Origin: Nitrospirota bacterium
GTDB lineage: Bacteria > Nitrospirota > Nitrospiria > Nitrospirales > Nitrospiraceae
Direction: 5' to 3'
DNA: 32,087 bases
Assembly: GCA_022545705.1 (NCBI GenBank)
Contig: JACZQN010000014.1
Span: forward strand, 1-32,087
The notes beneath the pieces were generated by a model. It did no database searches and was not told the DNA's origin. It saw only the letters and a list, made by a program, of their open reading frames with translations. Every line of letters begins with the position of its first letter. Position 1 is the stretch's first letter. Shown here in pieces: positions 1 to 8,009 of this stretch. The position numbers were made by a program, and so were the translations under genes.

Positions 1-118
1 TCTTATAAAAATGCATCACACTCGTACAACATGTGTATATCTTGTCAGAAGAGCTAGCAAGGTATTTGAACTTAAGGATATTTCTGAGTGTCAAAATTTA
101 CGACAGTTCTCAGATTCA

Positions 119-183
119 GTCAAGCCATACTTTAGTTCTGTCAAGCCATACTTTAGTAGGGGTATCTATTAGTCGGGGTATCT
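119..183. repeat. two adjacent pairs of short direct repeats
   Basis: An 18-base unit beginning gtcaagccatac is present twice without mismatch, at 119-136 and 140-157. It is followed at once by a 14-base unit (tag, t, any base, ggggtatct) at 154-167 and 170-183 with one mismatch. The stretch before it is clearly more AT-rich than the rest of the window. The repeats end exactly where homology to a nuclease gene begins, so they may mark a rearrangement joint. No transposase or long inverted repeat was seen here. Confidence 0.75.
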
Positions 184-441
184 GCAAGCCCGGGGTGTTT
201 CTGGACGGTGATACCAACGCGGTCCTGCACAACGGCAAGGCCGAGCGGATTCGGTTACATGGGATCGACTGCCCCGAGAAGCGTCAGGGGTTCGGTAGGC
301 TGGCCTGGCAGTTCACGTCCAACCTGATCTTTGGAAAGACGGTGACAATGCGGGATCATGGCCGCGACCGCTCTGGTGCACCATTGGTGGTGGGATGATG
401 CCCAAACCGCGTGTGAGACGCGAACGAGTCGGGGCGGGTAG
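183..441 (+). pseudogene. remnant of a thermonuclease (SNase) family gene
   Basis: The plus-strand translation contains the core of a staphylococcal-nuclease-like domain: LDGDT, then AERIRLHGIDCPEK, then the tail of the first half ending in GRDRSG. This frame stops at 396-398. A second frame starting at about 373 reads LVHHWWWDDA, which resembles the conserved C-terminal LV..G..WWY..YA segment of the family. The stretch that should lie between them, about 17-20 residues, is missing, and the frame changes there. The N-terminal secretion signal expected for the family is also lost, replaced by AT-rich repeat DNA. The gene therefore looks broken both by an upstream rearrangement and by an internal deletion. 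The nuclease identity is fairly sure. The assignment of the second frame is weaker. Confidence 0.7.
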
Positions 442-570
442 GTGCGAGTGGGATAGACGTCTTCAAATGACAAGAGCCTTGGCACGCTAGGAGCTAGGTG
501 AGAGCAGCAAAGGTTGGAAGGCCACCCTGAGACGAGGACCGACCTGGCGTACGATGGCCTCACTCTGGCG

Positions 571-599
571 TTGAAACGACCCCACAAGAAGTCTACACT
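571..599 (+). promoter_or_regulatory. candidate sigma70-type promoter for the bactofilin gene
   Basis: TTGAAA at 571-576 and TACACT at 594-599 are separated by 17 bases, and the start codon at 644 lies 45 bases downstream. The -35 matches five of six consensus bases and the -10 four of six. It is the best-placed match between the nuclease remnant and the bactofilin gene. The rest of 442-643 shows no gene I can support. Confidence 0.4.
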
Positions 600-643
600 G
601 GCGGGCACACGGGCTGGTCACGCGAAATGAAAGGAGGGTTGTC

Positions 644-1111
644 ATGGCAGGGACGGTTCAAGAGGCAGGGCAGAAATCTTCTTGTGACTCATCCGACCTG
701 GAGGTCGGTGGCGACGGAAACATCAACGCTTTTGTGGGCAAAGGGGTCGAGTTCAGAGGGACCCTAACCTATGACGGTACCATTCGCATTGATGGGTCCC
801 TTGAGGGGGAGGTGCAGACTGAGGGTTGCCTCTTGGTCGGCCAAGGCGCAGTAGTCACTGCAAAAATCACCGCGGGCATCGTCATCTGCAAAGGAACGAT
901 CATAGGGGACGTTATCGCCAAGGAGAAAGTTCATCTTCGGTCGCCAGGAGTGCTGAAGGGCTCCGTCACCACCCCGAAGCTCTCCTTGGAAGAGGGTGTC
1001 CTATTCAACGGAATCATTGAAATGGCACCGAGTGACGTGAGTCTCTTGTGGGAGCGTCAACACAACCTCGCAGGCGCGGAGCCACATTCTGGTGCGCAAT
1101 CCGCGGCGTGA
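644..1111 (+). CDS. bactofilin family polymer-forming protein
   Basis: This 155-residue protein has the bactofilin (DUF583) fold signature. It is a run of short beta repeats with spaced glycines and hydrophobics from about residue 27 to 125, including GTIRIDGSLEGEV and GTIIGDVIAKEKV, flanked by polar, probably disordered ends. Bactofilins self-assemble into nucleotide-free filaments in the cytoplasm or at the membrane and help place cell-wall or surface machinery. The ATG at 644 has a strong ribosome site, AGGAGG at 632-637, six bases upstream. The usual partner, an M23 peptidase, is not adjacent. The gene stands alone and converges on bioD across an 81-base gap. The family call is firm, but the cellular role here is unknown. 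Confidence 0.93.
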   Translation: MAGTVQEAGQKSSCDSSDLEVGGDGNINAFVGKGVEFRGTLTYDGTIRIDGSLEGEVQTEGCLLVGQGAVVTAKITAGIVICKGTIIGDVIAKEKVHLRSPGVLKGSVTTPKLSLEEGVLFNGIIEMAPSDVSLLWERQHNLAGAEPHSGAQSAA

Positions 1112-1192
1112 TCCTGCCCCATGGCCGCGATTTAAATCGGGAGCTGGTCAGGACGGGATTCGCGTGCAACCTCGCGGACACCATTCAAGGGT

Positions 1193-1954
1193 TCAGAATG
1201 CATCTGCCTTGATGAGGTCAGCCAGTTCGCTGAGAGCTTGGCTCTCTGCGACCCGTTCCACCCCCTGCTCCCAATTCTCGTTGAGGAGTGGCTCGTGGGG
1301 GAGGGGTCCGATCACCGGAACCCCGCTGAGTTCTCTGAGCAACTGGAGACATGACTCTCGTTGCATCTGAGGGACCGATGAGTTCTGCTGAGGGACCGAT
1401 GAGTTCTGCGCCTGCGAGATCTGATTAAGGACAATCCCGCGAACGACAATTCCATACTGTTGGAGCGCTTCGATCGTGAGGAGCCCGTGGTTGATGCCCC
1501 CGAGGGTCAGGCGTCCAACAATGATCGTCGGGAGTCCCAGCCGGACGATCAGGTCTCTGAAGGAGACCCCTCGGGCAATGGGGACCAGAATTCCACCGGC
1601 CCCTTCCACCAACATGAAAGAGTGCCGACTCGCAAGATCGCCAAAGGCTGCTAGGATCCGATCCACATCAAGCGTCTCGCCAGCATGCCTCGCGGCGTCC
1701 ATTGGGGCGAGGGGGAGGGGAAGCCGATACGGACTGACAGCGTCGAGCGGATCACTCACACAAGCAGAAGCCCGCAGGCGCATCGCATCAGAGTGAGCCG
1801 AGTGATCCGTGTTGAGACCAGTCTCGATTGGCTTCATCACGCCCACCCGAACGCCTTGCCGGCACAGCCTCAGGGACAGGGCTGCCGTCACGACGGTTTT
1901 GCCCACTCCCGTATCGGTTCCTGCCACAAAACAGCCAGATGGGAATTTGCTCAT
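1193..1954 (-). CDS. bioD: ATP-dependent dethiobiotin synthetase BioD
   Basis: BioD closes the ureido ring of dethiobiotin from 7,8-diaminopelargonic acid, CO2 and ATP, the step before biotin synthase, in the cytoplasm. The 253-residue product carries the family P-loop GTDTGVGKT at residues 12-20, the KPIETG segment near residue 41, and VEGAGGILVP near residue 115. Length is a little above the usual 220-240 residues, partly because of a seven-residue tandem duplication (see 1367-1408). The ATG at 1954 places the P-loop at the expected distance from the N-terminus. A short-chain dehydrogenase lies 60 bases upstream on the same strand and may be co-transcribed. No other biotin gene is in the window. 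Confidence 0.93.
   Translation of the reverse strand: MSKFPSGCFVAGTDTGVGKTVVTAALSLRLCRQGVRVGVMKPIETGLNTDHSAHSDAMRLRASACVSDPLDAVSPYRLPLPLAPMDAARHAGETLDVDRILAAFGDLASRHSFMLVEGAGGILVPIARGVSFRDLIVRLGLPTIIVGRLTLGGINHGLLTIEALQQYGIVVRGIVLNQISQAQNSSVPQQNSSVPQMQRESCLQLLRELSGVPVIGPLPHEPLLNENWEQGVERVAESQALSELADLIKADAF
1367..1408. repeat. perfect 21-base tandem duplication inside bioD
   Basis: A 21-base unit starting ctgagggaccgatgag occurs twice in direct contact (1367-1387 and 1388-1408) with no mismatch. Because 21 is a multiple of three, the bioD frame is kept and the protein gains a second NSSVPQ block. Identity of the copies suggests a recent slippage event or selection on the DNA. The repeat lies in a region between the core motifs and the C-terminus, where length variation may be tolerated. 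Confidence 0.95.
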
Positions 1955-2014
1955 TTGCTCATTAACTGATTTGGTGAGTTTGGACCATTGAAACCATCAC
2001 CAAATCGCAAATTC

Positions 2015-2791
2015 TTAGTACACGATGCGGCTGTCAAGGTTCCATACCTGGCCGGAGGCATCCTTGAGGAGCGCGAGGTGGTAGACCGAGCCCGCAACTT
2101 CTTGCAAGTCGGGCGTCCGTCCCAGGACATGGTCGTCAAGGTTCCCGGGGTCCGGCATGGTTCCACCCGACAGGGCTGTTCGATGCCAGCCGGGCAAAAT
2201 CGCATTGACACGCACATTGGAACCGCCCCATTCCCGCGCAGCGGTCTTGACCAGCCCTAATAACCCGGCTTTTGAGGCGGCATACACAGTCTGGCCGGTC
2301 CCACCCTGAACGCCGGCATAGGAGCTGACGACGATGACGGAGCCTGCACGCTGAGCGAGCATCACGGCGCCTGCGGACTGGAGACAATGAAACGTTCCCG
2401 TCAGATTGATCTCGATGATGGACGCCCACTCCTCGGGTTTTAACCTGAGCAGCAGCCTGCTCGAAGCCTGACCAGCGTTGCAGACCATCACATCCAGTCT
2501 TCCCCATTGGGCAGTGCAATCTTGGACCATCTGGCGCACGCAGGCTGCGTGGCGTAGGTCAGCCCGATAGGCTCGGCCTTCGCCTCCCAATTCCTTCACC
2601 ATCGCGGCTATGTGCTCGGCGTCGTCCTTGCGCGTATGGTAGTGCACCCCAACGCGCCATCCAGCACGTCCAAACTCCAGACAGATCGCGCGTCCAATGC
2701 CTCCCGATCCACCTGTCACGAGAACCGTCGATCGCGCAGTGAGGGGGGAAGGGGCGTTGGAGGTGTCGTGTGGGACTGGGAACCTCGGCAT
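2015..2791 (-). CDS. short-chain dehydrogenase/reductase, FabG-like
   Basis: The product (258 residues from the ATG at 2791) is a classical Rossmann-fold SDR. It has the cofactor motif TGGSGGIG at residues 26-33, CNAG in the middle, a catalytic serine in VVSSYAG and the YAASK tyrosine/lysine pair. It most resembles 3-oxoacyl-ACP reductases, which use NADPH on acyl-carrier-protein substrates, but SDR substrate cannot be read from sequence. The chosen start leaves about 20 extra residues before the first strand and its ribosome site is weak, so a nearby alternative start is possible. The gene lies upstream of bioD with a 60-base gap. A link to pimeloyl-chain reduction for biotin is an attractive but untested inference. 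Confidence 0.85.
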   Translation of the reverse strand: MPRFPVPHDTSNAPSPLTARSTVLVTGGSGGIGRAICLEFGRAGWRVGVHYHTRKDDAEHIAAMVKELGGEGRAYRADLRHAACVRQMVQDCTAQWGRLDVMVCNAGQASSRLLLRLKPEEWASIIEINLTGTFHCLQSAGAVMLAQRAGSVIVVSSYAGVQGGTGQTVYAASKAGLLGLVKTAAREWGGSNVRVNAILPGWHRTALSGGTMPDPGNLDDHVLGRTPDLQEVAGSVYHLALLKDASGQVWNLDSRIVY

Positions 2792-2925
2792 GGTGATTGA
2801 CCGCGCTATTATCCTGAATCGTTCGCCAAGAAGGCAAGGCATGAGGGCGCGAGCCATGTTGCGCGTGTTGCGAGCCCCTGAGTGATATGGTAGGGTTCGT
2901 TTCCGAACTTCGACGTGATCAGACG

Positions 2926-3825
2926 ATGACAGGCGAACTGCGGAATGCTCGGGTGGTGGCCTTCGCGGGCATCGCTCTGGGATGGGCGGTCGTCCACGGC
3001 CTCCTGATCCTTTCTGCGTCCGCCGCTGAGATTGTTCAGGATGCGGCCGCCTATTTCCCCGACACGGTCGGTAGCCGGTGGCATTATCGCGGACATGTCG
3101 CAACCTGGCCGCTCCAGACTGTCGCGAAACGTCAGTTCGTGAACGTGTCAACGGTCCGGGGCAGCGAGGACCTCAAGGGAGTGGCCGTGAAAGTGTTCCA
3201 CGATACGAATGCCGGGAACAACGGTCCTTCCGCTAGTTACTACCGGCGCGATGCCGCCGGTATCGTCTATTACGGGTCTGAGCCTGGCACGACCATCGAG
3301 AAACAGTTGATTCCCTACCAACTCCTGCGCTTTCCGATGACAATCCCCTCCTCGTTCCAGCAGTTCGATCGCAAGGAACTGAACTTCGGCGAGGATCTCG
3401 ACAGTGATGGGGAACACGAGCGGCTGGATGTGCAAGCATCCGTGAATGTGATCGGCAGGGAGGCCGTGACGGTACCCAGCGGGTCCTACCCAGCCGCCAT
3501 CAAAATCGAGGCGCGGATGGTCATGCGGATTCATCTGTCCCACAACAGCCGCATTGTCGTCGGAACGGATACGTTGACCGCCTGGTTCGCCAAAGGCGTG
3601 GGATTGGTGAAGTATGTTGAGCGGCAGGAATTGCCGCCGTTCAAGTCCGACCGGGGGATCGCGAGTGAGATTCTGGAGGAACTCGAAGAGGTTCAGATCC
3701 AACCCGAGACGGCGCTATTCAGAGGGCGCGAATCCCCGTCTCAGGGTATTTTCGCTGACAACACGGCTGACCATGAATTGGCTCACATAGTCCTCACCTC
3801 CGGCTTTAGCCCCGACACCAGATAG
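2926..3825 (+). CDS. secreted protein of unknown function (TapB-like)
   Basis: The product begins with a basic stretch, a hydrophobic helix and a likely signal peptidase site after ASA near residue 34 (ATG at 2926), so it should be exported. The mature part starts with YFPDTVGSRWHY, a pattern seen at the start of TapB-like and related exported beta-rich domains of Gram-negative bacteria. The rest (about residues 40-260) looks like one beta-rich domain with no catalytic motif I recognise. An upstream in-frame ATG at 2887 would add 13 residues; neither start has a good ribosome site. The last 37 codons run antisense through the 3' end of putA. The gene is divergent from the SDR gene, sharing 2792-2925 as a control region. 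Function is unknown. Confidence 0.75.
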   Translation: MTGELRNARVVAFAGIALGWAVVHGLLILSASAAEIVQDAAAYFPDTVGSRWHYRGHVATWPLQTVAKRQFVNVSTVRGSEDLKGVAVKVFHDTNAGNNGPSASYYRRDAAGIVYYGSEPGTTIEKQLIPYQLLRFPMTIPSSFQQFDRKELNFGEDLDSDGEHERLDVQASVNVIGREAVTVPSGSYPAAIKIEARMVMRIHLSHNSRIVVGTDTLTAWFAKGVGLVKYVERQELPPFKSDRGIASEILEELEEVQIQPETALFRGRESPSQGIFADNTADHELAHIVLTSGFSPDTR

Positions 3826-6690
3826 GCGATAGCCACCGAACGGCTGACGACCCACCAGCGATCCGGTGATCGTGCGGTTGATGTAGAGGTTGCCGACCTC
3901 GAACCGTTCGCGCGCGATCGCGATATTGTGGGGACTCCGGGAATAGATCCCTCCCGTCAAGGCGTAGGGAGTCGAGTTGGCCAGACGAATCGCTTCCTCG
4001 TGGTCGCGAGCCCGCATGACCGCCAAGACAGGCCCAAAAATCTCCTCCTGCGCCAGCCGGTGCGTCGGAAGAATGTCAGCGAAGACGGCGGGCCCGACGA
4101 AATACCCTTCAGCCGGACCTTGTCGCTCCACGAGAAGCCGTCCCTCTCGTTTGCCGATGTCAATGTACTCACGCACCTTTTCGTCAGCCCGCGCGTCGAT
4201 CATCGGGCCCATGCGGTTGCTCGGGTCTTCAGGAGGACCGATATTCAGGCTCATCACGGCTTCGCCGAGTCGTTGGAGAAACAGATCATACACCGCTTCA
4301 TGCACGATCGCCCGGGAGCAGGCTGAACACTTTTGCCCCTGGTATCCCGTGAACGATGCCACAACTCCCGTGACGGCCTCGTCGAGGTCCGCGGTGTCAT
4401 CGATGATGATGGCGTTCTTTCCCCCCATTTCCGCGACGACTCGCGTCACTGACCGCTTGTGTCGCTCGACCCGTCCTGCCTGACCGATGATCTGAAGCCC
4501 GACAGCTTGCGAGCCGGTAAATGCCACGAGATCCACTCCTCGATGCGAGACCAACGCGTGACCGACCTCGGGACCGCCTGGAAGGAAGTACAGGACACCG
4601 TCCGGGACGCCCGCCTCTGAGAGCATTTCGACAAGCAGCGAGCCCATCACCGGCGACCGCTCTGAGGGTTTGAAGAGCACCGTATTGCCGGTCACCAGGG
4701 CGGCAGAAACCATCCCAGTCGGAATTGCCAGAGGAAAATTCCAGGGAGCGACCACCGCCGCGAGCCCACGCGGCACCAGCATGAGATGATTCAATTCGCC
4801 CGGTTCCCGTCCGAGTCGCTTGGGAGTGCCGAGGCGCACCATTTCTCGGGCGTAGAAGTCGAGAAAATCGATCGCTTCCGCAACATCCCCGTCGGCTTCA
4901 CGCCAAGGCTTCCCTGTCTCGAAGATCTCCCACGCGGCCAGCTCATCGCGTCGGCTGCGCATGATGCCAGCCGTCCGAGCGAGTATCTCGGCTCGATGCG
5001 CTGGCGGTGTGGATTGCCATTGCTCGCATTTTGCCATGGCAGCCTGCGCGATGCGATCCACATCAGTGGGCGCCATGGAGCGGACTCGTCCGACAACTTG
5101 ACCCGGCAGGCTCGGATTGCGCGAGATGAGTTCCGGTCCTGAGGGTGAAAGGCCAGCCGGGACGGGGTAGGTGAACATGCGGCCCAGTTGCCCTTTCACC
5201 GCGGTGATGGCCCGAACCATCGCTTCTCGGTCGGCCGAGTGGGAGAAATCCCGGTGTGGATCGTTGACAAATGGATCAGCAAGACGCCTTTCTCGTGAGC
5301 TGATGGTGTGATCGTGCTCAGGCTCCGGCTTGGTGACGGGGGGAGGAGCCAGCAGGACGTCCAGCGCCTCGGATTCCACGTATTCTTTACGGAGAAACGA
5401 TTCGTTCGAAGTATTTTCTAACAAGCGGCGTACGAGATAGGCCATCCCCGGGATGAGCTCTCCGACCGGCGTGTAGATCCTGACGCGCCGTCCAAACTGG
5501 GTCACAGCCGCTTGAAGCGGTTCTGACATGCCGAAGATCATCTGGTATTCGTAGGCGTGAGGAGACAGACCAGCGGCTTGCGCAACAGCTTCAGCATGGG
5601 CGAGGCTGCGGAGATTGTGGGTGCCGAAGGCAGGTCTGAGGAGATCGGCGTGCTCAATGAGAGTTCTTGTCAACCGCTCAAAGTTGGCATCGGTCTCGGC
5701 CTTCCGCTCATACACCGGCACCGGCCAACCCCGTTGCTGATACCGAACGGTGTCTGAGTCCCAATAGGCGCCCTTCACGAGGCGGATCGTGACGGGTGTG
5801 CCACGGGACCGGACCCATCGAATCAGGCGCTCAAGATCCTTCGAACAGTCTTTCATGTAGGCTTGAATCGCGATGCCGCCGTGCGGATACGAACGGTACG
5901 CGTCCTCGGACAGCAGGCGCATGAAGATCATGAGGATCAAATCCTTGAGCTCCGCCTGCTCCATATCGAACGTGATTGCGGCAGGCAGTGCCTGGGCGAG
6001 ATCGAGCAGCGGGCGCAGCCGAGCGGCCACAGCACGATAGGTGTCCTCCGGGTCGATCGGATCGATTTGTGAATAGAGGGCTGACAGCTTGACTGAGACA
6101 TGGATTTTTGGGAGCGGGCCAAAATGATCCTGCTCCAGGCGCGCAACAGCTGGCCAGGAATCCGCGGCTCGGCCCAATCGTTGGAGCGCTTCAAGCCAGC
6201 GGTCACGGTACCGGTCAGCTTCGACTTCACTGACTGTGGCTTCGCCGAGTAGCGCCACCGAAAATCCGCGTCCGTCCGCCCAGAGGCGGGACAGCACCGG
6301 CAGGGCGTCCTCGACCGAAGCACCGGCGATAAACGTATGGGCCATCTGTTCGATCTGATGGCGAAGCGATTTGCTGCTCAGGTGGGAGCCGAGACGGGTC
6401 GCCGAGATGGCTCGCAAGCCCCACTGGAACGTGGAGGGCAGACTTGAGAGCCCTCCAAAATATTCCTCGACAAGCTTGGAAATTTGATCGTCGTTGCGAA
6501 GGGAGGGGAGCACATCGATAAACCGAAACAACTGGACTTTAAACGCCTCATCTTTCATACACCAGTCAAGCAGGCTGTTCGACCACCATCGGGCATCGAA
6601 CATTGTCGGCGAGAGTCCAGCCGATCGTTCAGCAAGTTCCTGCCCAATCTCTTGGATCGTGGACTCGAGCGTTGTGTCGGTCGTCTTCAT
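3715..6690 (-). CDS. putA: bifunctional proline dehydrogenase / L-glutamate gamma-semialdehyde dehydrogenase
   Basis: This 991-residue enzyme oxidises proline to glutamate in two steps. The N-terminal half (about residues 75-450) is the FAD-dependent proline dehydrogenase barrel, with GAYWDSDTVRYQQRG and a downstream YERKAETDANF segment. The C-terminal half (about 490-985) is an NAD-dependent aldehyde dehydrogenase, with PWNFPLAIP, FTGSQAVG, the general base Glu754 in EMGGKN and the nucleophile Cys788 in GQKCSAC. The ribbon-helix-helix DNA-binding domain of enterobacterial PutA is absent, so it should not repress its own gene. The C-terminus (SENTLRRGFAP) is typical of the family, so the 3' end is real even though a convergent gene overlaps it. 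It feeds electrons to the quinone pool and yields glutamate. Confidence 0.95.
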   Translation of the reverse strand: MKTTDTTLESTIQEIGQELAERSAGLSPTMFDARWWSNSLLDWCMKDEAFKVQLFRFIDVLPSLRNDDQISKLVEEYFGGLSSLPSTFQWGLRAISATRLGSHLSSKSLRHQIEQMAHTFIAGASVEDALPVLSRLWADGRGFSVALLGEATVSEVEADRYRDRWLEALQRLGRAADSWPAVARLEQDHFGPLPKIHVSVKLSALYSQIDPIDPEDTYRAVAARLRPLLDLAQALPAAITFDMEQAELKDLILMIFMRLLSEDAYRSYPHGGIAIQAYMKDCSKDLERLIRWVRSRGTPVTIRLVKGAYWDSDTVRYQQRGWPVPVYERKAETDANFERLTRTLIEHADLLRPAFGTHNLRSLAHAEAVAQAAGLSPHAYEYQMIFGMSEPLQAAVTQFGRRVRIYTPVGELIPGMAYLVRRLLENTSNESFLRKEYVESEALDVLLAPPPVTKPEPEHDHTISSRERRLADPFVNDPHRDFSHSADREAMVRAITAVKGQLGRMFTYPVPAGLSPSGPELISRNPSLPGQVVGRVRSMAPTDVDRIAQAAMAKCEQWQSTPPAHRAEILARTAGIMRSRRDELAAWEIFETGKPWREADGDVAEAIDFLDFYAREMVRLGTPKRLGREPGELNHLMLVPRGLAAVVAPWNFPLAIPTGMVSAALVTGNTVLFKPSERSPVMGSLLVEMLSEAGVPDGVLYFLPGGPEVGHALVSHRGVDLVAFTGSQAVGLQIIGQAGRVERHKRSVTRVVAEMGGKNAIIIDDTADLDEAVTGVVASFTGYQGQKCSACSRAIVHEAVYDLFLQRLGEAVMSLNIGPPEDPSNRMGPMIDARADEKVREYIDIGKREGRLLVERQGPAEGYFVGPAVFADILPTHRLAQEEIFGPVLAVMRARDHEEAIRLANSTPYALTGGIYSRSPHNIAIARERFEVGNLYINRTITGSLVGRQPFGGYRLSGVGAKAGGEDYVSQFMVSRVVSENTLRRGFAPSE

Positions 6691-6741
6691 GGATTCTCGC
6701 GAGGCACGTCTACGCGGAATGTAACGATGCCCACCTTAATT

Positions 6742-6770
6742 ATTATACACCTCCCACGTGCTCTAAGAAA
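6742..6770 (-). promoter_or_regulatory. candidate putA promoter
   Basis: On the minus strand a perfect TATAAT lies at 6747-6742, about 50 bases upstream of the putA ATG at 6690. The hexamer 17 bases further upstream (6770-6765, TTTCTT) is a poor -35. The -10 alone is convincing in this otherwise GC-rich region, so an activator-assisted promoter is possible. Confidence 0.35.
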
Positions 6771-6776
6771 AATTCC

Positions 6777-6806
6777 TTGCAAAATGCCCGCCTTCTCGGT
6801 TAGAAT
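6777..6806 (+). promoter_or_regulatory. candidate desaturase promoter
   Basis: TTGCAA at 6777-6782 and TAGAAT at 6801-6806 are spaced by 18 bases and lie about 70 bases before the GTG start at 6879. The pair is back to back with the putA candidate, in the 188-base divergent intergenic region. Confidence 0.4.
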
Positions 6807-6878
6807 TACCAGAATTGTGTATGGGCAGCGGTCCTGCTGCGGAGCAAAAGTCTAGAACTGCTAGAGGGAGATAAAACT

Positions 6879-7709
6879 GTGGAGACGAAGACATTCAAGG
6901 TCGACTACCCCGTTATCACGCTGTTTGCTCTTGTGACTCTGGCCACCGCGATCGGCGTGCCGGCATTTGCCTACGCATACGGGTTCACTGCGGTGGATTG
7001 GATCACGTTTGGCGTCTTGTACCTGACCAGTGGACTGGGCATTACGGTCGGGTATCACCGTCTGATCTCGCATAAGAGCTTTGAATGCCACGCGTGGGTC
7101 AAAGCCTGTCTACTGGTCTCGGGGGGATGGGCAATGGAGAACTCTGCGCTGAGATGGTGTGCGGATCATATTCGGCACCATGCACGGTGTGATCAAGAGG
7201 AGGATCCTTACAACGCCCTGAAGGGATTCTGGCACAGCCATTGTGGATGGATTTTTCGGAAGTCTCCCTATCGCGAAGAAAAGTATGCATCGAAATTGCG
7301 GAAAGACCCGTTGATCATGTGGCAGGATCGCTATTATCTCCCAATCGTGCTGTCTGGCTTCGCGCTGCCCTTTGTGATCGGGCTGGTGCATGGCGGTTGG
7401 ATCAGCGGCCTCGGCTGTTTTCTGCTGGCGGGGGTCTGCCGCGTGTTCTTTGTCCTGAACTCCACGTTTTGTATCAATTCCATTTGTCACATCTGGGGCT
7501 CCCAACCGCACGGAGCGGCTGACAGCAGTCGTGACAGTTGGTGGGTCTCCCTCGTCACGTTCGGAGAAGGCTACCATAATTACCACCACATGTATCTTCG
7601 TGATTACCGCAATGGACCGAGGTGGTATAACTTCGATCCGTCAAAATGGCTGATCTTCAGCCTCTCGCAGATCGGCGCGGCCTACAATCTGCAACGTCGC
7701 CTGACCTGA
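6879..7709 (+). CDS. acyl-CoA / acyl-lipid delta-9 type desaturase
   Basis: This 276-residue membrane protein is a di-iron fatty acid desaturase. It shows the three histidine boxes: HRLISH with His60 and His65, HIRHH at 97-101, and HNYHH at 233-237. Hydrophobic helices lie before box one (about residues 12-55) and between boxes two and three (about 150-200). Such enzymes use O2 and reducing power to place a cis double bond in a saturated acyl chain and so tune membrane fluidity. The start is a GTG at 6879 supported by a purine-rich site, AGAGGGAG at 6863-6870. Region and substrate (CoA- or lipid-linked) cannot be told from sequence. The electron donor may be any cellular ferredoxin; none is adjacent. 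Confidence 0.92.
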   Translation: METKTFKVDYPVITLFALVTLATAIGVPAFAYAYGFTAVDWITFGVLYLTSGLGITVGYHRLISHKSFECHAWVKACLLVSGGWAMENSALRWCADHIRHHARCDQEEDPYNALKGFWHSHCGWIFRKSPYREEKYASKLRKDPLIMWQDRYYLPIVLSGFALPFVIGLVHGGWISGLGCFLLAGVCRVFFVLNSTFCINSICHIWGSQPHGAADSSRDSWWVSLVTFGEGYHNYHHMYLRDYRNGPRWYNFDPSKWLIFSLSQIGAAYNLQRRLT

Positions 7710-8009
7710 TCCTCTTCGCTGTTTTCGTTCCTGGCGGATCCCCGACCAACTCCTGGCCTGCGACCTTGTCTGCGGGGAGATACTTGACTCTGTGATCGCA
7801 GCCAACCGTGCATCTCGCCCTTCACCTCTTTGGGGCCGCGCGCGCAGAAAGTTTGCCCCCCAATTGAGCTGATCGTTCGATAGATTCCAAGTCTTCGGTT
7901 GACAGGGACCAGACAAATCGTGTTCATGTTGCGTACAGGGGCAGATGTGTCCTAGTATGTGTCTTGCCGTTTGACCACTGAAGAAGCATCGAAAGTGAGG
8001 TGACCCCGT
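7710..8009 (+). other. 300-base intergenic region with weak promoter candidate
   Basis: No credible gene was found between the desaturase and mrp. TTGCGT at 7929-7934 and TAGTAT at 7953-7958 (18-base spacing) could form a promoter for mrp. A perfect TTGACA at 7899-7904 lacks a good -10 at the right distance. No clear terminator hairpin with a T-run follows the desaturase. Confidence 0.3.

Noticed and set aside
1-183. End of an insertion sequence or integrative element
   Set aside because: AT-rich DNA and repeats are there, but no terminal inverted repeat, transposase or integrase fragment and no tRNA attachment site was found.
255-608. Minus-strand frame opposite the nuclease remnant
   Set aside because: It lies partly antisense to conserved nuclease codons, has no motif and no ribosome site.
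2136-3096. Several further minus-strand frames across the SDR gene and upstream of it, and an upstream extension of the SDR to 3151
   Set aside because: They overlap the well-supported SDR or secreted-protein gene, have skewed Arg/Pro/Gly content and no motif. The SDR homology begins only after the ATG at 2791.
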